Positions 34,701 to 48,059 of a stretch of DNA of 64,000 bases are shown piece by piece; the first letter of the stretch is position 1; the number at the start of each line of letters is the position of its first letter. The notes beneath the pieces are model-generated. The model made no database searches. It saw nothing but the letters and a program-made list of their open reading frames with translations, and was not told the origin of the DNA. Source of the stretch: Paracentrotus lividus (taxonomy: Eukaryota > Echinodermata > Echinoidea > Camarodonta > Echinidae); NCBI GenBank assembly GCA_940671915.1, contig CALNVZ010000174.1:76145770-76209769 (forward strand). The letters run 5' to 3'. The position numbers and the translations under genes are program-made.

Positions 34701-35145
34701 ACACTCGATTCATCAAAGTCGTCGAAACAAGAATAGCGGCCGTTCATATCCCTATTTGTCAGCTGGACATTACGTTAAAGATAGGCTAATACGCTTGAAG
34801 AAAATAAGGTCGATTGGGAAGATATATTACTTGACATCATTGATTAATTGATGTATCGGAAGGTGATACGCTATGTGGATGATCCCTTCGACAAGGATGA
34901 TTATGTCAGCCTAACAAAATATAGGGTTCAACTACCTTAAACTGCCAACCATAATCTTTCAAAACTGCCCCTCCATTCGAACCATTTATATTTTTTTCTA
35001 CTTCATTTGAGTGACCCTCCATCCCACCTATCCCCCCTTCGTCTCTATGGTCTTCCTCTCATCTCTGACTTTCTGTTTTGCTTACTATCTAGACTATTCT
35101 ATCTTTTGTTATTTTTATTTTATTTTATTTTTTTTTTTCTACTCT

Positions 35146-35147
35146 CC

Positions 35148-35194
<47 letters not shown>
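35146..35194. repeat. (CT)n microsatellite (duplication copy 1)
   Basis: About 45 bases of CT repeat. Ser/Leu-run open frames across it are artefacts. Confidence 0.97.
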
Positions 35195-35200
<6 letters not shown>

Positions 35201-35317
35201 TCCGTTTCCTCTGTTTCTCTATCTCCCTTTTGTTCTCTATCTCTTTTCTCTCTCAGGCTTGTTTTGCTTTGCTTTGCTTGTTTTGTTTGTATTGTTTTGC
35301 TTTGTTTTGCTTGTTTG

Positions 35318-35490
35318 CAAATGGAACAACTGAAGGTAATGATTTGGTCTTATATGGTTTTTCTTATTTGGTCTTTACTTATCAAGTAAAAAAAACACAC
35401 AAATAAAACAACAAACAAACAGACAGACAAACAAACAGCAAAACTTGACGCAATAAGACCAAATCCTTACCTTTCAGTTGTTCCCATTTG
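35318..35490. repeat. Foldback with arms of about 37 bp (duplication copy 1)
   Basis: CAAATGGAACAACTGAAGG...ATTTGGTCTTAT is inverted as ATAAGACCAAAT...CCTTTCAGTTGTTCCCATTTG. TTTG-rich sequence outside the left arm and CAAA-rich sequence inside the right half add further partial complementarity. Confidence 0.7.
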
Positions 35491-37740
35491 TATTGCATTT
35501 CTCGGTATAATTGACCTATAATCCCTGTGCTCACTTTGGAGGGTTCTGTTTGGTTTCACATGCTTCCTGGATTTATTGTATATTCAAGAGATGTCCTAAA
35601 TAACGGATTCCATAATAACCAAAAACAAAACAAACAAAACAATTTTTATTATAAGAATTGAAATGAATAAAGAGGGCACATAACAGGTAGCAATTCGATT
35701 TATATGGTTTAGATAATATTTCGAATTGGAATAATCATTATTTTCTAAAAGAAAAATTATTAAAAAATATGCCAACAAGACAAGGGTTTCGATAATGTTG
35801 ATAATGCTTTCAATATGTACGAATTATTGTTTGTTGCATTTATTATGTCGATGCACGTTTTCTTTTGTTTGTTTTGTTTTGCTTTCTTAATATTTTTTAG
35901 AGTGTAATGATACATTTACGCCCACTGCTAGTCAGTAAAAGTATACATTTGTGCCCATTTTCAGGGTTTTTTAAGTCGTGCTGCTATCTGGATGTGTTTT
36001 GTCACACTTCCTGGTGATAAGTATGCTACCAACAACTGAACAATTAGAAAATTTGAAGTTTTGACAAATTTTGTTTTTCAAGAGTATTTTATTGACAGTT
36101 TTATGGAAAATACAATGTTCATATAAATATTCACACCAAAGGGGTACTCGGTCCAATTTATTAATTATTAACCACGATTTTTTTTTTCTAGGAATGACCA
36201 CCTGAAACAGGTATTGAAAACATCCACGGCCTTTCGTCAGGTCCTCTGTGAGATTTGTCCCGTGAGTCTTTGTAGAACCTCCAGGCTGACTCAGGTTGCA
36301 TGGTCTTTGAGCTATCATGTGAGTCTTCACCTTCCCAGACACATTTCCAGTGGGATTCTTGTCAGGCTTTCAAATTTTTCACTCAAAGTCGTTCATTACG
36401 ATTGTCCTTGATCCACTTTTTGACTAAATTGGCCACATGCGTTGGAACATTGTCGTTTTCGTATGTTCAGTGCTGTCCAAATTAACCTTTATAAGTATAC
36501 TTCTTTAAATTTTCAAACCATTTTAATAAATCGTCTTTATCAGGATGCCTCTCCTTATTGAGAGATTTCCAGTGCTACAGCAAAGAAGAAACCCGTAATG
36601 TTAACATATACAGTAATAATCAGGACAATGTTTTTTAATTGAAGGATTTGTCTTTATTTCGCTAGATTGCAAAAGTCCATCTTTGCTCAAATCTAATTTA
36701 CTTCTAACACATGATTTGAATGATTTTTTTTTTTTTTTTTCAAGTTCAAAACACAAAGATCTGGTTTAATACAAAAAGACTGAATTCCGACATTTACATT
36801 CGAAAGAGATTCAGACGAATGATGTCAAACTCGAAGTGCCTGTTTATATACTTGTTTTTGCCTGCACAATAATTATTACAATTCCGTATAATTGTTATTA
36901 ATACATATCAGTTATAATTTCTCTTTGTCATCGATGGAGGTGTAACATTGCTACCATAAGGCGGAATGGATATATGAATGGTTTAATAGAACTATCACCA
37001 TCTTTTAAGGAAATTGATTACATTTCCAAATAGATTTATCATTCATTTCTTAATGGTCATAATCATGGGAACGTATTGTGCTTTCATAAACATTTCAACA
37101 TTATACCATTCCTTCATGGGGTCATTTAATGCCAGTCAACTTAATCTAATAATCTCGACCTACTCATCATATAATAAAAAGCTGTTTTATAGTCACTTAA
37201 CTGTTCCCAGGACTTCGTTAATATTTTTATGTTCACACATTCTTCAATACAATAACATGACATGGTGTCAGTAAAAATTCCCCCAAAATTGATTTTAGCA
37301 GAGAATCTGCGTTGTTCACAAAAAACACCATATCTAGCGGGGTACGAAATCTAATCAAGCACCTTCAAGTTGTGGGTGAGGTATGGAGAAATAGTGAAGC
37401 CATTCTCCTAATTGACTGGTGTTACATTCACCACTTGTAACATCCCCCCCCCCCTGCCTGAGGGGTGTGGTATTTATTCCCCGCTGGGTTCCTTATTTCT
37501 ATCCATGCACGGTCAATTTCTATGGTGTTCTTCTTTCAGTTACCTATTTATGCTTAGAAAGGAATTATGATCATATATAAATGCATGATACCACAAAATC
37601 TACTTTCTGTGTGTGCGTATTATCATATCAACGCGAACAATCAAATATACTGGTCAGTCCACCTTCCCACACCTCCCCCCCCCCCCCCCATCCGTACTCT
37701 CTCAAAAATATACACGATTCACATAACATAACATGACTTG

Positions 37741-37940
37741 TTAGGCGCTTTCTCCAATCAAAAGGTGTCAGTTTCCCGCGGCTTTTGTTCCTAAAGCTGA
37801 TTTATCGGCTTTTGAATAGAATCCTGAAATCTTAATACGGCTTAAACACGTTTGAACATGTTACGTTAAAAGCTGAAAGCTGAATGTTTCCCAGGAAGCT
37901 GCGGGCAACTGACGCTTTTTGATTGGAGAAGAAGCCTTAA
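37741..37940. mobile_element. Hairpin MITE (duplication copy 2)
   Basis: Twin of 30174-30358 with the same arms. Single-base indels separate the two. Confidence 0.75.
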
Positions 37941-38398
37941 AGAAAGTACTTACATCATTCGTTTATCGTTTTAATAAGCATTCGGTTTTCTACGTTTTCC
38001 ATCGTAAAAACCACAAAGCCTTCCCTCGAATATTTGAAGCGTGGTGCTAAATAGATACCGGTGTTTTGACGCCTCAGACTCAATAGACTGCACCTTCTGA
38101 CAGCTCGGCGGAAATCAACATTTTGAAATCACATCTGTATGACAAGAAAATGCATTACATTATTCTTGTATCACTCATCATTGCACGATTTTTTGTTAAT
38201 ATAATCTCCATGCTACTAATGTATAGAATCGAAATTTAATGGATTGTATGATATTACTTGACGGTTTCGTGCAGAGGAGTTCTATGCCCTTTTGCAAAAA
38301 TTTCCCCCTCGCTTTATTATAGTACAGTCATGTTGTACCGCATCATAATCAAATATACAATAAATAAATGAATAAAAATACAAAACACGTGTCTGGAT

Positions 38399-38584
38399 CA
38401 GGGGCCGCGGAGCCGGGGGGGGGGGCTTTAGCCCCCCCCCCCCCACACACACACACTATTGTCAGCAAACGTGTACAAAAATGAAAAATGACAATACATT
38501 TGTGATTTTAGCCTGTTCAGCCCCCCCCCCCCCCCCAACTTGTGACTCAGCCCCTCCACTTTCAAAAACGCTCCACGGCCCCTG
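38399..38584. mobile_element. 186-bp hAT-like MITE (duplication copy 2)
   Basis: Twin of 30814-30999: the same inverted ends and the same TGGAT flanks (38394-38398 and 38585-38589). The identical insertion site shows that insertion preceded the duplication. Confidence 0.8.
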
Positions 38585-38824
38585 TGGATACCGCTTAGGC
38601 TTATGTCTAAACACAATTTTATTTCAATACAGTTTGGACTTGTTAATGTCTACTAAACAGTTCATATTGTCGTACATCAAGCGGCCATTATATACATGTA
38701 CATACAATGTTTTTAGTAAATTGTTAATTGTGAAAAAAAGAGGGGGTAACAGAGCATAACGTATTAATAAAGTGCATGGTCAGGCCATGTTTATGACAAA
38801 TTAATCTAATCGTTCCTTCTGCCC

Positions 38825-38826
<2 letters not shown>

Positions 38827-38907
<81 letters not shown>
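38827..38907. repeat. (CT)n microsatellite (duplication copy 2)
   Basis: Nearly pure CT tract of about 80 bases. Confidence 0.98.
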
Positions 38908-38911
<4 letters not shown>

Positions 38912-41900
38912 TCCCTTTTTCGCTTTGTATTCAGCCGCTTCTTTCACTCTTTCTATATTTTCTTTTTCAATCATGATTATGATAATTATTTTGGAAGTTC
39001 GCTTTTCCGAGGTCGCTGCACTTTCAATGGATTAATCCAGTGGGAGTTGACCATGTTAATGAGATGAAAATCAACGGAGAAATAACACCTCTCATAACAT
39101 CAGACTTTTATTATGAGACGATAGACGGATTGATGGAAACACTTGAAAATGTGTAATTCTTGGGGGTATTGTGGTCGAAATCAAAATTTTACTCATCTGA
39201 ATATAACATTCTCTGTGGAATTCGCAATCATTGTTTCTTGAACACCTTTTGTTGTCATACCCTTACTATGCTAACCATTCGAGTGGCTGTACAGCTTCAG
39301 TCAGTCAATGGACTGTGGATCAAAAGGTCTGCGATTCGGATCCAGGCTACATCAATGACGTCATTTCACAGGATATTAACCTAATTATATTCTCACTGGG
39401 CTTTTGGAGGAGAAAATTTTGACTATAGGAGATCAATTTGACAGCCCACCCCCCCCCCCCCCCCCCCCTCCCCCTTTCCCATCTAATATATTGGCTGGGG
39501 GAGGTCCGATCGACGCAAAAAATTTGGTGCAACGATTGACAATTGATTAAATTTGTATTAGTAAATTGTGTCATTACTAGACCAAGAAGGAAATTGATAT
39601 TTTTAATGTGCACATTCCATGTCCATTGGAAAGATGTCAAAAGTTATGTCAGAAACACTATTCAAGGAGTGGATTGTGCACAGCGTAAACCGTAAATTCA
39701 CCACATAAAAAAAGGTTCGTAATATTCGACATGCTGACTGCAGCTCACGCACACCTGAGTGGCTTATTAATTTGTCTCATTAATTACACCTTACCATTCC
39801 GTCATCTTTAATCGCATAAAAAGGTGTCTGACTATAATAAAGAGAACGTAAAGTTTTTTGGGGGGAAATACCCTCGTATTATTGAAGATAATTCCATCCA
39901 TGGCTACCCGCCTGATGAAGAAACTACTCCGATTCAACGATTGTGATGGGTGAAGGGATGATGGGGAATTAAGAGAGAGCGAGAGAGGGAGAGAGAAAGA
40001 GAGAAAGAAAAAGGGGTGATGGGAAATTGAGAAAGAATGAGAGGAGAAAGTTAGGGTGGAATATGATTAAAATGAAAACATACGATACTTTAGAAGTGAA
40101 GCTGGTACGGAAAAAATGGAAAAGGATATTTTTAGCTTATATTCATCCTATTTATATAAGGGAAAATATTGTTATATACGTATTCGTGTACATGGGTTTA
40201 ACCAGTTATGTAATATGGCGGACAGATCTGTCATTGCAAACCTTGAAGACTTGTTTTGTGCACAGGATGAATGTATAGATTAGAGGAAAATTAAGTGGGA
40301 CTTTGGTGGTTACATGTGTTTGAATGCCACGGTGCCTGGATCCCTCTCTTCCATCTGCCATTGTTTCTAACAGATAATTGACGAGAAAGATTGTCCGGTG
40401 GGCTTCAGATACCAAATAGGGGAAGCTTGATATTGATGCCATGCAAAAAGAAGTACTTCATGTACATCGTAATTAATTAATAGCGCTTACAAAACCTTCA
40501 GGGACGCCGTGCGATACCTCAAACCTGTCAAATAGATGCAACCAATTATATAATTTCATCTTTTCGAGAGGGGTAGTAAGTTAATAGTGTCACATGGGAG
40601 ACATCTATTTTCTCGAGGGATACAATTACAGGCGAGATACTAGCGATGGGGCTACCGACTTTGAAAAAGTATTGAACTTAATAACGACTAGATGGGGTAG
40701 AATATTTCAGTATAGAAGGAATCGGTGATAGGTGGAGAAAGGGTGTTTTGTGTTGTGTATATGTAGAGAGAGAGAGAGAGGGGGGGAAGAACTATTAAAA
40801 TTTGAGGTATTTCAATTTTTTTTTAATCATGGCTTATCATTGTCAGTGTTTCTAATGATTATTAATAATTTGTATTTTTCTTTAATATTCCTATATTTCT
40901 CAACTGCTTTAAAACAGTGGACTTTGTTGTAAAAAATTAAAAATATGTTCCTTTTTACAACAAAGTATTATACGAAAAAGTTGACAATTCCTGATTTCGT
41001 CTTTTAGAAAAATGATGTGGTGCACTTTCTAGAAAGTATTATTCTATATATCATTACTCAAATAAACGTTTACAAAGTGAGGCATAATAGTGCCATCTGC
41101 TTATCTGACAATCAGAAGAACAAACCAAACAAGTAATGGGTTGATATTCTTACGACTATTGAATTTCTTCGTGAATCAATAGGGCACGAATAATTGTTCA
41201 TAATTATATCAAAGTTAATATTTATATTGGTAGCGCACAAAAGCAACGTGTATGGTTCAACGATTGAGTCATTAGAAGTCGCATTGAATATAAAGTGCGT
41301 GACTTTTAATTGTACTAAATCCACGATTTTATGGCAAAAAAACCTTCGCGTTTATAAATGAAATCAATTTCAAGCATTTCAAGGATGTATTAAACCGCTG
41401 TGGACAAGCCTCTTTTATAATATTTGTTTAGGACAGGTCTTCTTCTTCTCCTTATTCATTCAACATAATCTATTCTAAAAGTATCATGGTCAAGATTGCA
41501 ATTTTCAGTAATAATTATAATTCGAATCTAGAATTTTTTATCGAAATGATATACATCGTAGCTGATAATAATAGAAAGACGCGAACTCTAATCACTGGGA
41601 TTTAAAGTCTTGGATATTTCCAGTGCACCAAAGACATAAAAGTAAAGAAAGGAAAAGAGTCCATGGAATCTTCACTCGTATTGTTTATGTAATATTTGGC
41701 GAGGGAATAGCACAACCAAGAATAGAAAGAATATCAAAAAGATTTGCCCCAACAATGGAAATAGCACCCAAATCCTAAATTGGTAAATGGTCTTAAAGTC
41801 TCCAAGCTAATCGTCAATATTTTTATACAAATGCCTTTAGCATCCATCTTGTAAATCGGTTCTGATCAGTGCATGTACTTCATTCTTTCTTACCTTTTTT

Positions 41901-42780
41901 TTAATCGTACACAACCCTTCTACTAAAAAAAAAAGGAGAGAGAATAAAAACAAAAACCGCCATATACATGTACATCCCCCTGGGCATTTGATGGATGCAT
42001 GTAGACAATGAGTGCAAAAACGCGGGAAAATAATGAATATAAATCCCCACGTGTTAAGTAGACGGTGAACGCATTAAAGACGGTTTTGCAAGATGCACTC
42101 CGGCATCATAAACGCCATTACTTTATAGCTTGTACGTCGTCCGCCAAACCGCAGTAGACGTACCCACTCGCCCCTAGATCATAGGTGTTGACATGAGCTA
42201 GCAGATTTAGTAAACGGCGGAGTGGGGGAAGGATACAAAAGGTGATCATAGTGATTGAAGGACAATACGAAAGTTATCATATTCATAGCAATGGGAACGT
42301 GGTATGAAAGGGCGTTCAAACTCTACTATACACTCGATTCATCAAAGTCGTCGAAACAAGAATAGCGGCCGTTCATATCCCTATTTGTCAGCTGGAGCAT
42401 TACGTTAAAGATAGGCTAATACGCTTGAAGAAAATAAGGTCGATTGGGAAGATATATTACTTGACATCATTGATTAATTGATGTATCGGAAGGTGATACG
42501 CTATGTGGATGATCCCTTCGACAAGGATGATTATGTCAGCCTAACAAAATATAGGGTTCAACTACCTTTAAACTGCCAACCATAATCTTTCAAAACTGCC
42601 CCTCCCATTCGAACCATTTTATATTTTTTCTCACTTCATTTGAGTGACCCTCCATCCCACCTATCCCCCCTTCGTCTCTATGGTCTTCCTCTCATCTCTG
42701 ACTTTCTGTTTTGCTTACTATCTAGACTATTCTATCTTTGTTATTTTTATTTTATTTTATTTTTTTTTTTTCTACTCTCC

Positions 42781-42783
<3 letters not shown>

Positions 42784-42832
<49 letters not shown>
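42784..42832. repeat. (CT)n microsatellite (duplication copy 2)
   Basis: Pure CT tract of about 48 bases. Confidence 0.98.
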
Positions 42833-42836
<4 letters not shown>

Positions 42837-42950
42837 GTTTCCTCTGTTTCTCTATCTCCCTTTTGTTCTCTATCTCTTTCTCTCTCAAGGCTTGTTTTGC
42901 TTTGCTTTGCTTTGTTTGTTTGTATTGTTTTGCTTTGTTTTGCTTGTTTG

Positions 42951-43127
42951 CAAATGGAAACAACTGAAGGTAATGATTTGGTCTTATATGGTTTTTCTTA
43001 TTTGGTCTTTACTTATCAAGTAAAAAAAAACACACAAATAAAACAAACAAACAAACAGACAGACAAACAAACAAGCAAAACTTGACGCCAATAAGACCAA
43101 ATCCTTACCTTCAGTTGTTTCCATTTG
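42951..43127. repeat. Foldback with arms of about 37 bp (duplication copy 2)
   Basis: CAAATGGAAACAACTGAAGG...GGTCTTAT is inverted as ATAAGACC...CCTTCAGTTGTTTCCATTTG. It pairs better than in copy 1, because copy 1 carries single-base losses in the arms. Confidence 0.75.
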
Positions 43128-44515
43128 TATTGCATTTCTCGGTATAATTGACCTATAATCCCCTGTGCTCACTTTGGAGGGTTCTGTTTGGTTTCACATG
43201 CTTCCTGGATTTATTGTATATTCAAGAAGATGTCCTAAATAACGGATTCCATAATAACCAAAACAAAAACAAACAAAAAACAATTTTTATTATAAGAATT
43301 GAAATGAATAAAGAGGGCACATAACAGGTAGCAATTCGATTTATATGGTTTAGATAATATTTCGAATTGGAATAATCATTATTTTTCTAAAAGAAAAATT
43401 ATTAAAAAATATGCCAACAAGACAAGGGTTTCGATAATGTTGATAATGCTTTCAATATGTACGAATTATTGTTTGTTGCATTTATTATGTCGATGCACGT
43501 TTTCTTTTGTTTTGTTTTGTTTTGCTTTCTAATATTTTTTAGAGTGTAATGATACATTTACGCCCACTGCTAGTCAGTAAAAGTATACATTTGTGCCCAT
43601 TTTCAGGGTTTTTTTAAGTCGTGCTGCTATCTGGATGTGTTTCGTCACACTTCCTGGTGATAAGTATGCTACCAACAACTGAACAATTAGAAAATTTGAA
43701 GTTTTGACAAATTTTGTTTTTCAAGAGTATTTTATTGACAGTTTTATGGAAAATACAATGTTCATATAAATATTCACACCAAAGGGGTACTCGGTCCAAT
43801 TTATTAATTATTAACCACGATTTTTTTTTTCTAGGAATGACCACCTGAAACAGGTATTGAAAACATCCACGGCCTTTCGTCAGGTCCTCTGTGAGATTTG
43901 TCCCGTGAGTCTTTTGTAGAACCTCCAGGCTGACTCAGGTTGCATGGTCTTTGAGCTATCATGTGAGTCTTCACCTTCCCAGACACATTTCCAGTGGGAT
44001 TCTTGTCAGGCTTTCAAATTTTTCACTCAAAGTCGTTCATTACGATTGTCCTTGATCCACTTTTTGACTAAATTGGCCACATGCGTTGGAACATTGTCGT
44101 TTTCGTATGTTCAGTGCTGTCCAAATTAACCTTTATAAGTATACTTCTTTAAATTTTCAACCATTTTAATAAAATCGTCTTTATCAGGATGCCTCTCCTT
44201 ATTGAGAGATTTCCAGTGCTACCAGCAAAGAAGAAAACCCGTAATGTTAACATATACAGTATAATCAGGACAATGTTTTTTAAATTGAAGGATTTGTCTT
44301 TATTTCGCTAGATTGCAAAAGTCCATCTTTGCCCTCAAATCTAATTTACTCTAATCAACTAATAAAATCATGGCACGAACGTTATAATCTTGGTTTAACT
44401 GAGCTCAGGAACTGCCTAGAAGTCCCTTTGGTGGGTCTGACTACAAATCTTGGGTCTTTATAATAATCATCATCATCATCACTTTATACCGCAAAATAGC
44501 AAAATTGCCTCAAAG

Positions 44516-44770
44516 CGGTTCGCTTGTCCGGAAGTTCGTTGGTCCGAAAATGGGGGTTCGTAAATAAAATTTTAAAAAATGAAAAAGGGTTCGATATTCC
44601 GAAGGTTCATTGTTATCACAATGAAACCGAAACCATTGAACAAACGGACATTCAGGTCAAGTTTGCCTGTTCGGACAAACAAACCCTCGGAACAACAACC
44701 CTTTTTCATTTCCGAACAAATTGAACAAAATGAAACAGTCGGAACAATAAATCTTGCAAACCATTTGATA
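44516..44770. repeat. Palindromic array of 'GGTTCGTTNTTCCGAA'-type motifs
   Basis: The left half has GGTTCGCTTGTCCGGAAG, GTTCGTTGGTCCGAAAATG and GGGTTCGATATTCCGAAGG. The right half has the same words inverted (TTCGGACAAACAAACCCTCGG, TTTCCGAACAAATTGAACAA, CAGTCGGAACAATAA). It is a foldback made of short degenerate repeats, related to 56735-57155. Open frames across it are incidental. Confidence 0.7.
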
Positions 44771-47100
44771 TTAAATCACGTCTTCAAGGGAAACAAAAAA
44801 ACGTTGTGGTTATACCGATACCTAAAAGGGTCATTCGAATATGTTTTGACAATAATTAAACTTGAAGAAAATATGATAACAGGAAGAGTTTGACAAATGG
44901 AATCCACTACTTCAAACCACAAAACATAGAAAAGTGTGTTTTCCAGAAGAAACAAAAACATTCAGTATAGTCAATTGATCTATTATCACCTCAAAGGAGA
45001 TGCAGATTTGGAGACGCTGTCTCAGCCTCGTAAAGTCTTCTAAACAGCATGCCTATAATAATTATTGCAATATATTTGTCATATTGATATTTTTCTCACT
45101 TGTGCCTTCTTCCGGCACTAGATATCTTATCAGGTGTAAGGATTCTAACGCTGTAACAGCTATCTTAAAAGGGGGAGAAATGGAGGCTAGTCGGCAATCT
45201 TGATTCGGGAAGTGGCCAGTCTGCAGGAAATGGCTCTCCATGCCGATCAGTACCTTATAGTTGGTTGACACAATCCAGTTCATTGAGATTTCCTTCGCTT
45301 ATTTTTCAAGGAATATAATATGATATAATAAAGAAATATAATGAGGAAAAAAAGACGAGTCACAGTCTTGGTTTATGAGGCTGGGACGCCCATGGCCCCT
45401 GACACCCCCTTCGTGTCTGCCTGATCGACTGGCTACGCCTTAAGGCAATATGATACACCTCTACTCTTCCCGTACCAAGGACCTCTCGACTTCGTTCGAG
45501 TTCTATGTCTCATAAATGCTGCTTCATTGGCATTCAAGGAGCTCCCCCATCTCTCCAAATGTCTTGCGAGAAAAACATCCAATAGCAAATTGTCCTGAGC
45601 GTGCGAACGACTGAGCAAAGCTAGCTCACCCGCTCTTTCATCGGCCCCCTACTCGATTCACCGGCAGAGAGCGCCCCGTGAGACCACTTCAAACGCTCCG
45701 TAGAGGAAGGCCTTTGAGTTTACTATCTGTTATTGTCTTGGTACGCGTTAGACATGGGAAATGAGGTTGAATCGCGTTTATTATCTGAAAAAATAGTGTC
45801 TGTTTGTTTGCTGCAATAAGTATTTCTTGTCATTTTTCGTAACACATAATACATTGAATCATTGTGATGTAACATTTCTAATTATCTTTTATTCGACTTT
45901 GAACGACCCTCTGTCGAGGTCATACAGGTAATCGTCATAACAAAAACAAACAAATAAATAAATAAATAAATAAATAAACAAACCAAAGACAAAGAGGTTA
46001 CGTTAGCTTGAATACCTTTTCCAAACAAAAAATAGAATAGACATAATTGCATATCACTGGAAAATAATAAGCAACAGAATACAACAATACCAGAAAGGCG
46101 TTTTCATTGTTTACCATTTGGCTTCCTAAAAATCGAAATCGAGAGCTTTGAAAATAAATTGTTGCTCCTTCTACCAAGTGAGTAAAAAAAAAATTAGAAA
46201 GCGAACTTTTAGAAAATTGTCATTAAAAAGAAAACCCAAACTGTTATACATATTTTGAATACTACTTGAAAAAAAACTACTCTCACATCCTCGGTACTAC
46301 TGTTGTGCAATTTGGTTTACGCTTGATGTCGCATTGTTTACGAGAATGTAAAAAACGATATTTTGTGCCAATGCGGGAGTAAATTAAAAACAACATAAAG
46401 ACAACCTTACCCAAATCAAACATTGTCAAAGCAGTATAATTTTTTAATGTAAAGGTATTGAGCAAAATAACTTAGCAGAAGTGTTTTTGCACTTCACGAC
46501 TACATTCTGTGTAACCCACTACAAAAACAAAATGATCACTTTTCAAAATTGTCAAGAGTTCTTTTTCGTCTGTAAGTGACACTTTTCTCTTTGATGTGCG
46601 CTCACTCATGAATTACTTTATATTATAGATCAATCTCGTTTTTTACAAAATTTAGTTAATATGTTTTTGGTAAGTCTTTAGTTGAGGTATAACAATATTA
46701 TTCCTCAGTTATTTTGCTCAAAACCTTTTGTTCAAAAGTTATGGAACTTTGATATCAGGATGAAGTTGCTTTTTTGTTGTTTGATTTCACCCCATTTGGC
46801 ACAAGTCGAATTTTTCATGTTCCCAAACAATGCGCCATGTTTATCCAAGCGTAAACACATACCCTAAAAAGAAAATGGTACCCGATATGCGGGAGAAGTT
46901 ACTCTTTCAAAACCTGTATAATAGTTTGGGCTTCATAAATTAACTTTCTTTTTAATGACAATTTTGTAGTTTGTTTTGCATATTGTTTGTGTCAATCGGC
47001 ACACTTGACACGTTAGTGAATGTGCAAATTGCAAATTATTTTTTTATTTTCTCTATGACAATGTTTTATAAAAGTTGTGTAATTCCTTATCAATTCATCA
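44771..47100. other. Intergenic DNA with one GC-richer block
   Basis: AT-rich except 45330-45720, which is markedly more GC-rich (for example GGGACGCCCATGGCCCCTGACA and ACCGGCAGAGAGCGCCCCGTG) and could be repeat debris or a decayed exon. The longest frame there, 61 residues on the minus strand, has no motif. A short (AAAT)n run lies at 45955-45979. Confidence 0.4.
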
Positions 47101-47640
47101 TACTATCGTAAGCTCCCCCCCCCCCCCCTCCTTTTTTTTTTTTTTTTTCACAACAGATTGATGAAGCTGTGCAAATATCATTTAAATTCACGGACAAAGA
47201 AATATCTAACAGCACAAGAAGAGACATTTGTAATGGGCCCAATATACGTTTCCACAAATTTGAAATATTTACGGGGATAATTTTCTTATTGTTTGGGTCA
47301 GTATTCTATAAACAAGATGATAATCAAGGAAGATATTATCTGATAAATAACAATTCTTTACCCGATAAATCGACTTCAATCGTCTGAGTATATACTTTTT
47401 ATGAAATGCAAATGGCTACTTTGGCTTCTTGTTTCTCCGAAAGAGCAAGATTCGCTGGACCACTGCAAGCCCTCTTTAGCGTAGCTAAGTCGTACTTGAA
47501 GACTACAATGTTGACGTAAGCGAACAAACACGTTATATCATATCTCCTAGTCAATGATTTCTGAAAGAGCAAGATGGAATTTCGCTTCCGTTTCGGAGAA
47601 GGGGTTTGATATGTGAAGTGGTAGCGGGCGGAAGCAAAGA
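47101..47640. other. Intergenic DNA with C- and T-run junction
   Basis: A C12 run is followed by TCC and a T18 run at 47115-47149. Nothing else is recognisable. Confidence 0.45.
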
Positions 47641-47910
47641 TTGTCCTTGAAGGGTATAACGATCATAATAAACGAAGTTATTGTCATGATTGTGGATGGG
47701 GAAGATGATGTGGACGATGATGACAATGATCGATAACCCTAATCCGACAATGGTATCGTTGGTGATGATGTTGATTATGGTGACGATTATGATGATGCTT
47801 AAGATAAGCTCCATGACTATACTGACAATAGACAAATGTTATGTTGCCATGGTTACTGTTGATTATAATTTTGATGATGATGATGACGATTGATGACGAT
47901 TAAGGTGTGG
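47641..47910. repeat. Imperfect (GAT)n / GATGAC-rich tract
   Basis: GATGATG, GACGATGATGAC and TGATGATGATGACGAT words recur across about 230 bp with interruptions. Methionine/Ile-rich open frames on both strands follow from the repeat. Confidence 0.6.
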
Positions 47911-48059
47911 ATTAATGTGATTGACATAGGAAAATGAGTAAAAATGGCATATTTACAAGGTTTTCCCTGTTGCTGATGACGACAATACTGATATAATGAT
48001 ATTACTGGACGTCACCTCAATCAAGACAATGGGGAGGGTGATAATATATAACAAAACGA

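Larger units (their letters stand above)
29119..36707. repeat. 7.6-kb tandem duplication, copy 1
   Basis: Collinear with 36710-44354 from CATGATTTGAATGA to CTAATTTACT-CTAA. Single-base indels dominate the differences, and in most of those compared this copy has the shorter form (for example GTCACGATGG against GTCATCGATGG, and GGTGTGTATT against GGTGTGGTATT). From the first shared anchor to the last it is 81 bp shorter. Its left edge contains a 25-N gap within a T run. No protein-coding gene was found; open frames differ between the copies because of the indels. Stretches between the named elements show nothing further. Confidence 0.9.
36710..44354. repeat. 7.6-kb tandem duplication, copy 2
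   Basis: Head-to-tail with copy 1, joined by ...TTACTTCTAACA/CATGATTTGAATGA. The right flank (from about 44355, CAACTAATAAAATC) is unique. This copy generally has the longer homopolymers and extra single bases, suggesting the better-polished sequence. No protein-coding gene was found. Confidence 0.9.

Noticed and set aside
35971..36342. 123-residue minus-strand frame in the duplicated unit
   Set aside because: The twin at 43614-43844 is shortened by a single-base difference and no domain is recognisable. It may be transposon debris, but that could not be supported.
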